Assembly (NCBI GenBank): GCA_026393985.1
Contig: JAPKZB010000057.1
Span: 1 to 53,096, forward strand
Source of the DNA: Acidobacteriota bacterium
Lineage (GTDB): Bacteria; Acidobacteriota; Terriglobia; Bryobacterales; Bryobacteraceae
DNA length: 53,096 nt
Reading direction: 5' to 3'
Shown here piece by piece: positions 15,786 through 24,645 of the stretch. Position 1 is the first letter of the stretch, and each line of letters opens with the position of its first letter. Below the pieces are notes generated by a model that saw nothing but the letters and a program-made list of their open reading frames with translations, ran no database searches and was not told the origin of the DNA. The translations under genes were made by a program, and so were the position numbers.

Positions 15786-17027
15786 ATGCAAAGGTCACAG
15801 TGGAAGATCATCGGTTATGCGACCGCGTTGGGCCTGGTGGCCGCGGCTGCTTATGTTGTCGAAAAAAAGGCGGCCGTCGAAGCCGCCGGACCCACGGCTC
15901 CTCGCCTCGAGGTCGATCCCTTCTGGCCCAAGCCCCTGCCGAACCATTGGGTGATGGGCGCCGTCATCGGCCTCGGCGTTGACAGCAAAGACAACGTCTG
16001 GATTGTCCACCGCCAGGGCTCGCTTGAAGATAAGGAAAAGTACGCCGCCTGGAACCCCAAGGCCGCTGAGTGCTGCGCCCCGGCGCCGCCCGTGCTCGCC
16101 TTCAGCCCGGACGGCACCCTGATCGCTCACTGGGGCGGCAACGGCAACGGCTTCGATTGGCCCTCCTCGAACCACGGCATCGACGTCGACCACAAAGGCA
16201 ACGTCTGGATCGGCGGCAACGGCCGCGGCTCCGTGCCCGCCGCCCTGGCCCACGACGAAAGCAAGATGTCCGCCGCCGGCGCCGTGCACGACAGCTTCCT
16301 GCTCAAGTTCACCCAGGCCGGCCAGTTCCTGATGCAGATCGGCAAGCCCTTTGCGAGCAAGGGCAGCAACGATGTGACCAACCTGCGGCTCCCGGCCAAG
16401 TCCCTCGTCGATCCCCAAACCAATGAGCTTTACGTGGCCGACGGCTACGGAAACCGCCGCGTCATCGTCTTCGACGCCGACACCGGAAAGTACAAACGCC
16501 ACTGGGGCGCCTACGGCAGCAAGCCTGACGATACCGACCTCGGCCCGTACAATCCCAACGCCCCGGCACCCAAGCAGTTCCGGACCCCCGTCCACGGCCT
16601 GATTCTCTCAAACGACCGCCTGCTCTATGTTTGCGACCGCACCAACAACCGCATCCAGGTCTTCCGCACCGACGGCACGTTTGTGAAGGAGGGCTGGGTC
16701 GCCCGGCCGACGCTCGGCGACGGGGCGGCCTTCGACGTCGCTCTGTCGCGCGATCCGCAGCAGAAGTACCTCTATATCGCTGATGGCTCGAACATGAAGG
16801 TGCACGTCCTCGACCGGCAGAGCCTGGAAGTCCTCACCACCTTCGGCGACGGTGGCCGCCAGCCCGGCCAGTTCTACGCGGTGCACTCCATCGCGACCGA
16901 CTCGAAGGGAAACGTCTACACCACGGAAACCTACCGCGGCCAGCGCCTGCAGAAATTCTCGTATCGCGGCGAAGGGCCGATTGCGAAAAAGGAGCAGGGC
17001 GTGGTGTGGCCCAGGGCGGGACGCTAA
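15786..17027 (+). CDS. Exported NHL-repeat six-bladed propeller protein
   Basis: 413 aa. An N-terminal hydrophobic anchor or signal (IIGYATALGLVAAAAYVV) is followed by repeated NHL-type blades, for example IGLGVDSKDNVWIVHR, HGIDVDHKGNVWIGG, LYVADGYGNRRVIVFD, LYVCDRTNNRIQVF and HSIATDSKGNVYTTETY. The pattern resembles the lyase domain of peptidylglycine alpha-amidating enzymes, but no catalytic role can be claimed. The stop overlaps the next gene's ATG (TAATG), so the propeller and the following Gfo/Idh protein are coupled and may work on the same extracytoplasmic substrate. Confidence 0.85.
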   Translation: MQRSQWKIIGYATALGLVAAAAYVVEKKAAVEAAGPTAPRLEVDPFWPKPLPNHWVMGAVIGLGVDSKDNVWIVHRQGSLEDKEKYAAWNPKAAECCAPAPPVLAFSPDGTLIAHWGGNGNGFDWPSSNHGIDVDHKGNVWIGGNGRGSVPAALAHDESKMSAAGAVHDSFLLKFTQAGQFLMQIGKPFASKGSNDVTNLRLPAKSLVDPQTNELYVADGYGNRRVIVFDADTGKYKRHWGAYGSKPDDTDLGPYNPNAPAPKQFRTPVHGLILSNDRLLYVCDRTNNRIQVFRTDGTFVKEGWVARPTLGDGAAFDVALSRDPQQKYLYIADGSNMKVHVLDRQSLEVLTTFGDGGRQPGQFYAVHSIATDSKGNVYTTETYRGQRLQKFSYRGEGPIAKKEQGVVWPRAGR

Positions 17028-18289
17028 TGACCATTGCCCGGCGCAGCCTGTTGTGGAGCGCCTGGGGGGCGGCCGCAGCGCCGCCCTCGGACCGTGTCCG
17101 CGTGGTGTTGATGGGGGTGCGGGGGCGTGGGCGTAGTCTGACGCAGGCCTTCGCCGCGCAGCCCGATGTTGACATCGCCTATGTCTGCGACGTGGACAGT
17201 ACGGTGGTTGAGCCGGCGCTGCAGTGGATTGAAAAAAGCGGTCGCCCGCGGCCTCCGGTGGTTAGCGACATCCGGCGCTGCCTGGACGACCGCTCCGTCG
17301 ATGCCATTGTCATAGGCACGCCTCTGCACTGGCATGCGCCCGGCACCGTTCTGGCCTGCGCGGCGGGCAAGGATGTGTACGTCGAAAAGCCCGTTTCTCA
17401 TAACATCCGTGAAGGGCGGCTGATGGTGGAGGCGGCCCGGCGTCATCAGCGCATTGTGCAGGCCGGGACGCAACTGCCCAGCCTCCCCGTCACGCAGCGC
17501 TTTCAACAGTATGTGGAGTCGGGCCGCCTGGGCCGCGTCCTGATGGCCAAGGTGTGGAACGTGCAACTGCGCCGCAACATTGGCCGCAAGGCGGATGAGC
17601 CCGTGCCCGCCGGTCTCGACTACGATATCTGGACCGGTCCGCTGCCGCTGCTGCCCTTTAACCGGAACCGGTTTCACAGCACCGTCAACTGGCACTGGCA
17701 TTACGGTTGCGGCGACATCGGCAACGACGGCGTCCACCAGTTGGACATCGCGCGCCGGGCGCTCAACGTTGGCCTTCCGCGGTCGGTCTCCGGCATGGGC
17801 CGGAAGATGTATTTTGACGATGATCAGCAGACGCCCGACACGATGAACCTCACTTACGACTACGGCGACAAGTTGTTGCACTACGAACAGCGGCTCTGGA
17901 ATCCCTATGGCCTGGAGGCGTGCGACAACGGGGTGGCGGTCTATGGCGATCGCGCCGTGGCCCAGTTCGGCCACTTTCGCGGCAAACAGTGGGGTTTCCG
18001 GGTCTATGACGAGAAGAATCAACTCGTTCACGAGGATCAGCACGAGGGCGGGTCAATTGACGTCCCGCACGCGCGGGATTTTCTCGATTGCGTGAAGAGC
18101 CGTCGGCGGCCGCGCGTGGAGATTGAAGAGGGGCATCTGTCGACGGCGCTCGCGCACTTGGGAAACATTGTGGCGCGGACGGGCCGCGCGATCCGGGTGG
18201 AGAGAGAGTCGATTACAGGCGACCCTGAGGCCGCGGCGCTCACGCGTCGGGACTACCGGCGGCACTGGTCGACACCGCGGATGGGGTAG
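17027..18289 (+). CDS. Exported Gfo/Idh/MocA-family oxidoreductase (2)
   Basis: 420 aa. The start at 17027 overlaps the upstream stop as TAATG. A leader with paired Arg (TIARRSLLWSAWGAAAA) precedes the Rossmann domain (VRVVLMGVRGRGRSL). GKDVYVEKPVSHNIREG carries the canonical EKP lysine motif, and NWHWHYGCGDIGNDGVHQLDIAR carries the conserved Gly-Asp-x-x-x-H active-site region. This resembles the large group of Tat-exported Gfo/Idh proteins in Acidobacteriota and Planctomycetota. It differs clearly from the copy at 12.5-13.6 kb, with an intact EKP and a longer C-terminal domain, so they are not recent duplicates. Confidence 0.9.
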   Translation: MTIARRSLLWSAWGAAAAPPSDRVRVVLMGVRGRGRSLTQAFAAQPDVDIAYVCDVDSTVVEPALQWIEKSGRPRPPVVSDIRRCLDDRSVDAIVIGTPLHWHAPGTVLACAAGKDVYVEKPVSHNIREGRLMVEAARRHQRIVQAGTQLPSLPVTQRFQQYVESGRLGRVLMAKVWNVQLRRNIGRKADEPVPAGLDYDIWTGPLPLLPFNRNRFHSTVNWHWHYGCGDIGNDGVHQLDIARRALNVGLPRSVSGMGRKMYFDDDQQTPDTMNLTYDYGDKLLHYEQRLWNPYGLEACDNGVAVYGDRAVAQFGHFRGKQWGFRVYDEKNQLVHEDQHEGGSIDVPHARDFLDCVKSRRRPRVEIEEGHLSTALAHLGNIVARTGRAIRVERESITGDPEAAALTRRDYRRHWSTPRMG

Positions 18290-18325
18290 GTTGGGGCCGT
18301 CGGCTGCCGCGGCGACCGCGCGGTG

Positions 18326-18826
18326 TTACACCGGATCACAGGCGAGCAGATCTTGGCCGGTGCTCACGAGTTTGAGATCGGTCATTTCAAATCGGGCATG
18401 CTCAATCGTGGCGATCCATTCGGGAAAGGTGAGCGAGTTGACCCATCCTAGCGATGGCCGGTCAAAGACATGCCTCGCTGTGTGGGGGCGGTAGCTTGTG
18501 ATGAAGCGAACGTTCCGGTCGCGGACCTGGCGGTAGAATCGCTGCACATCATCAAGGTGCTCCGCCACGCCGAGTGCTCAGATGACCTGAATGCCAGGCA
18601 GTTCTGGCCGCGCATCCAGATTCAGATTGCACAGCAGGGTGCGTTGATCGCGCGGGTAGAGATCGCTGGGATAGCACGCGGCGCCCGCGGGCAGGTAGCG
18701 TTCGAGGGAAATCCGACCACAGCCGAGGTCGCGCACGACCGAGCCGGGCGGAATCCAACGCCCGGCGGCCTCGGCTCGGCCATCCCACAGCGGGCTGAAT
18801 CTGGCAAGATCGCGCCAACGCGTTAG
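18326..18826 (-). pseudogene. SAM-dependent methyltransferase with one in-frame TGA
   Basis: One frame runs from about 18826 to the stop at 18326, with a single TGA at 18578-18580. Before it stand RWRDLARFSPLWDGRAEAA and the SAM motif SVVRDLGCGRISLERYLP. After it the homology resumes in the same frame as ALGVAEHLDDVQRFYRQ, the usual motif IV/post-motif region, and reaches a plausible C-terminus. The 5' end merges with an antisense coiled-coil remnant and no good start codon is found there. A nonsense mutation, perhaps TGG to TGA, is the simplest reading. Similar methyltransferases often sit in surface-polysaccharide loci. A sequencing error cannot be excluded. Confidence 0.75.
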
Positions 18827-19229
18827 AGTCCGTAGCCGCTGAACGCCTTGCCGCACTCGAGCAGGCCGATCTGGCTTACTCCGAGCAAATTCAGCGACTC
18901 GGCCGCTGCGAGCAAACCGCCTCAGACTACCTCGCCCATCTCGAAGCGACCCAAACCCACCTGCAAACCGAAACCATCCGTCTAACCCATCTGGCGGCCG
19001 CCCTCGAAGTCGTCACTGCGGCTCAGGAAAAGCCAGACGCCGGCAGGCCTTGGAATATCAGACCTGGCAGGAAGGTTTCGCGGCCCTCCGGACCGAACTG
19101 GAGCGGGAGCGATCGGATCGCCGTTCGGCCGAGGAGCAGTTGATTCTCCTCCAGACTACCCTCGAAGACGTTTCGGTGGAACCGGACCCCGGCCGCCAAT
19201 CCACCGCGCAGACCGCTAGCGGCGGCTAA
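18811..19229 (+). pseudogene. Coiled-coil protein remnant with a one-base deletion
   Basis: A plus-strand frame from about 18811 encodes ALESVAAERLAALEQADLA, QRLGRCEQTASDYLAHLEA and HLAAALEVVTAAQE, a charged, heptad-like coiled coil. At the A-run near 19028-19032 one base appears lost. In the next frame the coiled coil continues as LEYQTWQEGFAALRTELER and SDRRSAEEQLILLQ to a stop at 19227-19229. The 5' part is missing. Together with the antisense methyltransferase it looks like a decayed piece of a polysaccharide-type locus, where methyltransferases and long coiled-coil proteins often co-occur; that association is an inference. Confidence 0.65.
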
Positions 19230-19247
19230 AGCCTCCAACCGGCAAAT

Positions 19248-20363
19248 TCAGGACAACAGGCTCTCAAAGGCCCTCCACGGCCGGCCTTGCCCCTCCGCTA
19301 CTGCTGCATACGTCACGTGCCCCGCATACGTGTTAACGCCCTGAGCGATCGCCGGGTTCTCCCGCGCCGCCCGCACCGGCCCCTGGTTGGCCAGGGCCAG
19401 CAGGTACGGCAGCGTTGCGTTCGTGAGCGCCATCGTGGAGGTGTGCGGCACCGCCGCCGGCATGTTCGACACGCAGTAGTGCAGCACCGAGTCGACGTAA
19501 TAGACCGGATCGCTATGCGTAGTCGCTTGCGAGGTCTCAAAACAGCCGCCCTGGTCAATGGCGACATCCACCATCACCGCGCCCGCCTTCATCACCTTCA
19601 GCATCTCCCGCCGGACCAGTTTCGGCGCCGCGGCGCCCGGAATCAGGACCGCCCCGATCACCAGATCCGCCAGCCGGATGGCCTCGCGAATGGTATGGAC
19701 GTTCGAAGCCAGCGTGATCACCTGACCGTTGTAGATATCATCCAATTCCCGCAGCCGGTTCAGATTCCGGTCAACGATCGTGACATTGGCGCCCAGGCCC
19801 AACGCCATTTTCGCTGCGTTGTGGCCCACAATCCCGCCGCCCAGGATCAACACGTTCGCCGCCGCCACCCCCGGCACCCCGCCCAGCAGGATCCCCCGGC
19901 CGCCGTTGGGCGCCTCCAGATACTGCGCGCCGATCTGTACCGACATCCGCCCGGCCACCTCGCTCATCGGGGTCAAAAGGGGCAGGCTGCCGTCCCGCTC
20001 GCGGATCGTCTCGTAGGCGATCGCCGTAACCCGCGCATCGAGCAGCGCCTGCGTCAACGCGGGCAGCGGCGCCAGATGCAGATACGTGAACAACGTCAGG
20101 CCCGGCCGCAGAAAACGATACTCGGCCGGCTGGGGCTCTTTGACCTTCACCACCAGTTCCGCCTCAGCCCAAACCGTGGCCGCGTCGGGCACAATCCGCG
20201 CCCCCGCCTCGGCATACTCGGCATCGGGCAGGGAACTGCCGCTGCCCGCCCCCGCCTCAACCATCACCTCGTGGCCTGCCTCGCGCAGAGCGGTCACCCC
20301 GGCCGGTACCAGACCCACCCGGGCCTCGTGATCCTTAATCTCCCTGGCAACACCAATCCGCAT
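19248..20363 (-). CDS. ald: Alanine dehydrogenase
   Basis: 371 aa, full length for NAD-dependent L-alanine dehydrogenase, which interconverts L-alanine and pyruvate plus ammonia. The N-terminal [20 protein letters not shown] carries Arg15. VKVKEP has Lys75, and TYLHLAP has His96, both at the standard catalytic positions. The Rossmann motif is [13 protein letters not shown], and [14 protein letters not shown] holds the conserved Asp. [16 protein letters not shown] is also diagnostic. It is the last gene of a minus-strand run and lies 26 bp downstream of the peptidoglycan-binding-like gene. Confidence 0.97.
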   Translation of the reverse strand: MRIGVAREIKDHEARVGLVPAGVTALREAGHEVMVEAGAGSGSSLPDAEYAEAGARIVPDAATVWAEAELVVKVKEPQPAEYRFLRPGLTLFTYLHLAPLPALTQALLDARVTAIAYETIRERDGSLPLLTPMSEVAGRMSVQIGAQYLEAPNGGRGILLGGVPGVAAANVLILGGGIVGHNAAKMALGLGANVTIVDRNLNRLRELDDIYNGQVITLASNVHTIREAIRLADLVIGAVLIPGAAAPKLVRREMLKVMKAGAVMVDVAIDQGGCFETSQATTHSDPVYYVDSVLHYCVSNMPAAVPHTSTMALTNATLPYLLALANQGPVRAARENPAIAQGVNTYAGHVTYAAVAEGQGRPWRAFESLLS

Positions 20364-20389
20364 TGCTTTTCATCCCTGGCCCGTTTTCG

Positions 20390-20869
20390 TTACGGACTCG
20401 GGACGGCCGCAGTCACCGCGTCGGCGTTCCGCTTCGGCCCCAGGCCCAAGGCAATCAAACTCAACGCCGTGATCCGTCCATTGGGAGGCAGATTCTGATC
20501 CTTCTGGAAGCGCTTCAATGCCTCTTCACAATCCGGCCTCCAGTCGCTTGCCGGCTCCCGCTGCAGGTAACCCCGCGAGGCGAGGGCCTGCTGAATCTCC
20601 AGATACCGCTCCTCAGTGGGCCGCGGCTGCCCATATCGCTGCGGCTGCGCAGCCACTGGCCGCGAAGACCGCCCTCTGGTCCGGCCACGGCCTACACGGT
20701 GCTGCGTGCGGGGCCGGGCGGAAGAGGCCCTCTTCGGCTGCAGGTTACCTCGCGTGGAGGCTCCGGCGGAGGGTTTCTGCGAAGGGGCCACCCTCCGGGC
20801 CGGAGGAGCGGCCTCGACCAGGCACCCAAGGGCGGCCATTGCTACCAGTAGCACCAACCAATTTGGCAT
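20390..20869 (-). CDS. Exported peptidoglycan-binding-like protein
   Basis: 159 aa. A signal peptide (WLVLLVAMAALGCLVEA), possibly a lipoprotein-type leader since Cys follows Leu-Gly, leads into a long basic Arg/Ser/Pro-rich linker. A C-terminal module follows: EERYLEIQQALASRGYL, EALKRFQKDQNLPPNGRI and LSLIALGLGP, the PG_binding_1 fold of three helices. It probably binds cell-wall peptidoglycan or links another factor to it. It starts 21 bp after the stop of the DegP-type protease, and a periplasmic partnership with it is plausible but unproven. Confidence 0.75.
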   Translation of the reverse strand: MPNWLVLLVAMAALGCLVEAAPPARRVAPSQKPSAGASTRGNLQPKRASSARPRTQHRVGRGRTRGRSSRPVAAQPQRYGQPRPTEERYLEIQQALASRGYLQREPASDWRPDCEEALKRFQKDQNLPPNGRITALSLIALGLGPKRNADAVTAAVPSP

Positions 20870-20890
20870 GAAGCCTAATGGTAACAGAGA

Positions 20891-22501
20891 CTACTTCTCG
20901 TCCGGCAGCGTCCCGGCAGCGAAGAAGGCCACGTAGGACGCCGCACCCTTCTGCCGACCCGGCGCGGGCCGCATCACCCGGAACGCCACGGCATCCCCAG
21001 GCTTCAGCGTGCTCTGCAGCCGTCGCAGATCATCCGGAGCCGCCACCGGCTGCCGGTTCACGCTGATGATCACATCGCGCTCCTGCAACCCGATCTCGGC
21101 CGCAAACGACCCCTCCTCCACCTTCGTGATGAAAACGCCGCGCTGGTCGCCTTCACCCAGCTTCAGCGCCTCCTTCTCAGACTCCGCCATCGGCCGGATC
21201 ATGATGCCAAACTTCGCCGGCGTACCCTCGGCCCGTTCCGGCGTGGGCGCCTCGTTCCGGCGGCGGGCAAAGCGCGGATCGTCCTTGAAGACCTCCTCGC
21301 GGTCCAGCACCGTCACCATCAGGTCCAGCTTCTTGCCCGCGCGGTCTACGGTCACTTTCAGCGTGCTGTCAATCGGCATCTCGCTCACCTTGGCCACCAA
21401 CTCCTCGCCGTCTTTAATCGGCTTGCCGTCAATGGCCACCAGAATGTCCTCGGGCTTGATGCCAGCCTTCTCGGCCGGACCACCGGGCGTCACCGCTCCC
21501 ACCAGAACCCCGTTGGTGTAACCGGCCGCCTTCAGCACCTCCGGCTTCTCGTTCCGGTTCCAGCTCACCCCAATCGAACCGCGCTTCACCCGCCCGTATT
21601 GAATAATGCTGTTGTAGGACCGTACCATCTGGTTCGACGGCAGCGCGAAGCCGATGCCCTGATAGCCGCCGCTCTGCGTGGCAATGGCCGTGTTCACCCC
21701 GATCACCTCGCCGTTGATGTTCAACAGCGGACCGCCCGAGTTGCCCGGGTTGATCGCCGCATCAGTCTGAATAAAGTGTTGAAACTGCTCGGCGCTCGGC
21801 AGATCGCGCCCGGTGGCACTCACAATCCCGGCCGTCACCGTCGCCGCCAAACCAAACGGCGAACCAATCGCCACCGCCCAGTCGCCCACTTGGACCCCGT
21901 CCGAGTTGGCCACCTTAATAAACTGCAGCGGCTTTTTGGACTCAATTTTGATCACCGCAATGTCGCTTTCAAAATCGGTACCGATGACCTTGGCCTTGTA
22001 CTCGGTCCGGTCGCCCGAAAACTTCACCTTAATGTTGTCGGCCTTATCAATGACATGCAGGTTTGTAATGATGTACCCGTTACGGTCGACGACGAACCCG
22101 GAACCGGTTGCCTCGCGCGGCGACTGCCGCTGCGGCGCGGCATCCCCGCCGCCCGGCCCCCGGAAGAACCGGCGAAACAGCTCCATGCCGTCCTCTTCTC
22201 CCTCCTCGGCATCGGGTGCGGGTGCGCTCCGGCGCCGGGCCTGCTCCGTTTTCGGGACATAGTCGGTCGTAATATTCACGACCGCCGGTTCGACGGCCTT
22301 GGCAATCTTGGTGAATTCGTTCGGCAGCGAACTGGCCGCCGGAATTACGATCGGCGTCGCGTCCGGCGCTATCGCTTGCCCCTTCGCAGCGGTCGCAGTG
22401 GAACTCACGAGCGTACCGATCAGGATACAAACCGAGAGGCTGAACACAGCCAGAGTGAAAGAGAGCAGCTTTTGCTGCTGGATTTTTGCAAAGAGTTTCA
22501 T
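20891..22501 (-). CDS. degP: DegP/HtrA-family periplasmic serine protease
   Basis: About 536 aa from ATG 22501. An N-terminal signal anchor (LLSFTLAVFSLSVCILIGTLV) is followed by a trypsin-like domain. The triad is His149 (NLHVID), Asp180 (ESDIAVI) and Ser255 (NPGNSGGPL). Two PDZ domains follow, the first around GVLVGAVTPGGPAEKAGIKPEDI and the second around VFITKVEEGSFAAEIGLQERD. An acidic, Arg-rich insert near residues 85-125 corresponds to the LA loop region of Do-type proteases. Likely role: envelope protein quality control. It begins 17 bp after the transporter gene. Confidence 0.95.
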   Translation of the reverse strand: MKLFAKIQQQKLLSFTLAVFSLSVCILIGTLVSSTATAAKGQAIAPDATPIVIPAASSLPNEFTKIAKAVEPAVVNITTDYVPKTEQARRRSAPAPDAEEGEEDGMELFRRFFRGPGGGDAAPQRQSPREATGSGFVVDRNGYIITNLHVIDKADNIKVKFSGDRTEYKAKVIGTDFESDIAVIKIESKKPLQFIKVANSDGVQVGDWAVAIGSPFGLAATVTAGIVSATGRDLPSAEQFQHFIQTDAAINPGNSGGPLLNINGEVIGVNTAIATQSGGYQGIGFALPSNQMVRSYNSIIQYGRVKRGSIGVSWNRNEKPEVLKAAGYTNGVLVGAVTPGGPAEKAGIKPEDILVAIDGKPIKDGEELVAKVSEMPIDSTLKVTVDRAGKKLDLMVTVLDREEVFKDDPRFARRRNEAPTPERAEGTPAKFGIMIRPMAESEKEALKLGEGDQRGVFITKVEEGSFAAEIGLQERDVIISVNRQPVAAPDDLRRLQSTLKPGDAVAFRVMRPAPGRQKGAASYVAFFAAGTLPDEK

Positions 22502-22518
22502 GCGGAAGCCTGCCCTAT

Positions 22519-23412
22519 TCATAAATTTACCGTGTTTACTGGTTTACGTGTTTGCTGGTTTGATTGATGTGCCGCCCGGCGATTCGGTTTCAATTCGACG
22601 AGCACGACCCCGGCCAGAATCAGCGCCGCCCCGGCCGCGGCCCGTAGCGTGAAGATCTCCCCGGTCCACCACCACGCCACCAACCAGGCAAACACCGGTT
22701 CCAGCGCAAAGATCAGCGCCGCCCGCGTCGGTCCAACGTACCGCTGCGCCCACGTCTGCAAATAGAACGCCAGCGCTGTGGCCAGCAATGCGCCCGCCAC
22801 CACGGCCAGTACCACGGCCGGCCGCCAGCGGATCGCCGGCGTCTCGGCCCACGGCAGCACGCCCCAGGCAAACGCCGCCGCTCCGCTAATCTGCAGAAAC
22901 GTAAGCGCTTCCGACGTTACCCGCGTCGCCAGATGCCCCAGCAAAACAATGTGGACGGCAAACGCCGCCGCCCCGCCCATCGTGAACCAGTCGCCCAAGG
23001 CGATCGTCAAGCTGTCCCCCTGCATCGTCAATAACGCTATTCCGGCCGTCGCCGTCACCACTCCTACCATTTCGGCAAGACGCGGCGTATTCCGATAGAC
23101 GAGCCAGACGAAAAAAGGCACTATGACAATGTATCCGCCCGTCAAAAAAGCGCTTTTGGCCGGTGTCGTCGTGCGTAGCCCCACCGTCTGCAGCATGTAG
23201 CCGAGCATCAACACCGCCCCAAGGCCGAATCCCGCCCCGGACCACGCCAGCTTCCTGCGAAAAACCACCCCCAGCACCACCGCGGCCAGCGTAAACCGTA
23301 GCGCCAGATAAAGGACGCTAGAAACATCGGCCAGCGCCGCCTTGGCCACCACAAACATCGCTCCCCAGACAAGCGACGTCAGCGCCAGTACCAAATCAGC
23401 GTAGCGCTTCAT
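22519..23412 (-). CDS. EamA (DMT-superfamily) transporter
   Basis: About 297 aa with ten predicted membrane helices in two EamA repeats: LVLALTSLVWGAMFVVAKAAL opening the first half, and WFTMGGAAAFAVHIVLLGHLA the second. ALIFALEPVFAWLVAWWWTGE is the typical end of the second repeat. The substrate is unknown; the family exports metabolites such as amino acids. The start at 23412 overlaps the peptidase stop as ATGA. The C-terminal tail after LKPNRRA is encoded by an imperfect 16-bp tandem repeat, so the original end was probably a little different. Confidence 0.88.
   Translation of the reverse strand: MKRYADLVLALTSLVWGAMFVVAKAALADVSSVLYLALRFTLAAVVLGVVFRRKLAWSGAGFGLGAVLMLGYMLQTVGLRTTTPAKSAFLTGGYIVIVPFFVWLVYRNTPRLAEMVGVVTATAGIALLTMQGDSLTIALGDWFTMGGAAAFAVHIVLLGHLATRVTSEALTFLQISGAAAFAWGVLPWAETPAIRWRPAVVLAVVAGALLATALAFYLQTWAQRYVGPTRAALIFALEPVFAWLVAWWWTGEIFTLRAAAGAALILAGVVLVELKPNRRAAHQSNQQTRKPVNTVNL
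22530..22561. repeat. Imperfect 16-bp tandem repeat in the transporter 3' end
   Basis: Units 22530-22545 and 22546-22561 match at 14 of 16 positions. The unit length is not a multiple of three, so the duplication changes the reading frame of the transporter's last dozen codons. Confidence 0.7.
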
Positions 23413-24632
23413 TCCGACAACAGCAGCGCCAGCGTCAGCAGGATCCGCTTCAGTCCGGAGTCGCGCCCCTCGGGGCGGAACCACTCGCCTGGGGTATGTG
23501 CCCCCCCCCCCGTGCCGCCTGCGCCAATCGAAACTGCGGGCAGGTTCATACTCAGCGGGATGTTGGCGTCCGTCGACGAGCAATCGATGCGGGAACGGAT
23601 GCCCAGCCAGTGGTCCACCGCCGCCAAATAGCGCAGCAGCGGGGCATCCGTCGGCAGGCCACCGCCCGGCCTCGCCCCCGTCTCCCGCAGTTTGGCCGTC
23701 ACCCGCGCCACGGTCGCCTGCGCGTTCTCCATCTCGGTCGCCTTCGCCACGCAGGATTTCAGCAGATCGCCCAATTGCTCCAACTGCCCGGCCGACTCGG
23801 AACGGATATCAAGCTTGGCGCGCGCCGTATCCGGAATCGAGTTCACGCTCACCCCGCCGTCAATCACCCCGAAGTTGAACGAAGAACGGACCCCGGGCAC
23901 CGGCTCGGGCTGGTTTTCGGCAAACAGCGTAATCACGCGGCCCAGCGCGTGTACCGGGTTGCCCACCCCGTAGTCGCTCCAACTGTGGCCGCCCGGGCCG
24001 GTGAAGCTGATCTCGAATCGCCGGCTCGCCAACGCCTGGCAGGTCACATGGTCCGTCGACGGGCCGTCCAGAACCAGGTAGGAGCGGATCTTGGCCGCGA
24101 GCCCCGATTGCCGGCACAGATACCGCATGCCGCTTAAATTGCCCTCGCCCTCCTCGCCCACGTTGGCAATAAACACCGGCGCGGCGCTCACCCCGGCCAG
24201 TTCCGGGGACATTTTGAGCACCCGCACGATCGCCAGCAGAGCCGCCAGGCCGGCCCCGTTGTCGGAAACCCCAGGCCCGTGAAAGCTGCCGTCCGGCTGC
24301 GTGAAAACCTCCTCTGGCGTCCGCGGCGCAAGTACCGTATCCAGATGCGCCGTCACGGCCACGTAAGGCCCCGCCGGATTGGGCGTCAGAAACGTCACCA
24401 CATTGCCCGCCGCGTCGATGGTCGACTCGCAGCCCAGCGCCCGGAATTGCTGCTGCATCCATTCGGCGCGCTTCTGCTCAAAAAATGTCGGCGAGGCAAT
24501 CCGGCAGACCGCCAAATGCTTCTCGTTCACCCACTGCTTATCTTTGCTCAGCAACAGCAGCGCCTCTTTCACGCCCCGCGCGCCCGCTAGCGCGGAGACG
24601 CTCGGTCCGCCGGGAGTAGGAAGTGGAGGCAT
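23409..24632 (-). CDS. M20-family metallopeptidase
   Basis: About 407 aa. VTAHLDTVL provides the first zinc His and Asp. GPGVSDNGAGLAALLAIV holds the bridging Asp, and IANVGEEGEGNLSGM holds the catalytic Glu pair. The dimerisation domain includes FTGPGGHSWSDYG. GGTGGGAHTPGEWF supplies the last zinc His. Members are di-zinc aminoacylases, dipeptidases or tripeptidases, and this one resembles peptidase T-like proteins. No signal peptide is apparent, so a cytoplasmic role is likely. ATG 24632 was chosen over TTG 24635 because TACACT ends 7 nt upstream; no Shine-Dalgarno is present. Confidence 0.9.
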   Translation of the reverse strand: MPPLPTPGGPSVSALAGARGVKEALLLLSKDKQWVNEKHLAVCRIASPTFFEQKRAEWMQQQFRALGCESTIDAAGNVVTFLTPNPAGPYVAVTAHLDTVLAPRTPEEVFTQPDGSFHGPGVSDNGAGLAALLAIVRVLKMSPELAGVSAAPVFIANVGEEGEGNLSGMRYLCRQSGLAAKIRSYLVLDGPSTDHVTCQALASRRFEISFTGPGGHSWSDYGVGNPVHALGRVITLFAENQPEPVPGVRSSFNFGVIDGGVSVNSIPDTARAKLDIRSESAGQLEQLGDLLKSCVAKATEMENAQATVARVTAKLRETGARPGGGLPTDAPLLRYLAAVDHWLGIRSRIDCSSTDANIPLSMNLPAVSIGAGGTGGGAHTPGEWFRPEGRDSGLKRILLTLALLLSE

Positions 24633-24639
24633 CAACCCG

Positions 24640-24645
24640 AGTGTA
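24640..24645 (-). promoter_or_regulatory. Putative -10 (TACACT) of the peptidase-ald operon
   Basis: On the minus strand TACACT ends 7 nt before ATG 24632, the same spacing as at other operon starts here. This predicts a leaderless transcript beginning at the start codon. Confidence 0.4.

Noticed and set aside
18578-18580. TGA as selenocysteine or recoded codon
   Set aside because: No SECIS-like hairpin is evident and the position is not a known redox site in methyltransferases; a nonsense mutation is simpler.
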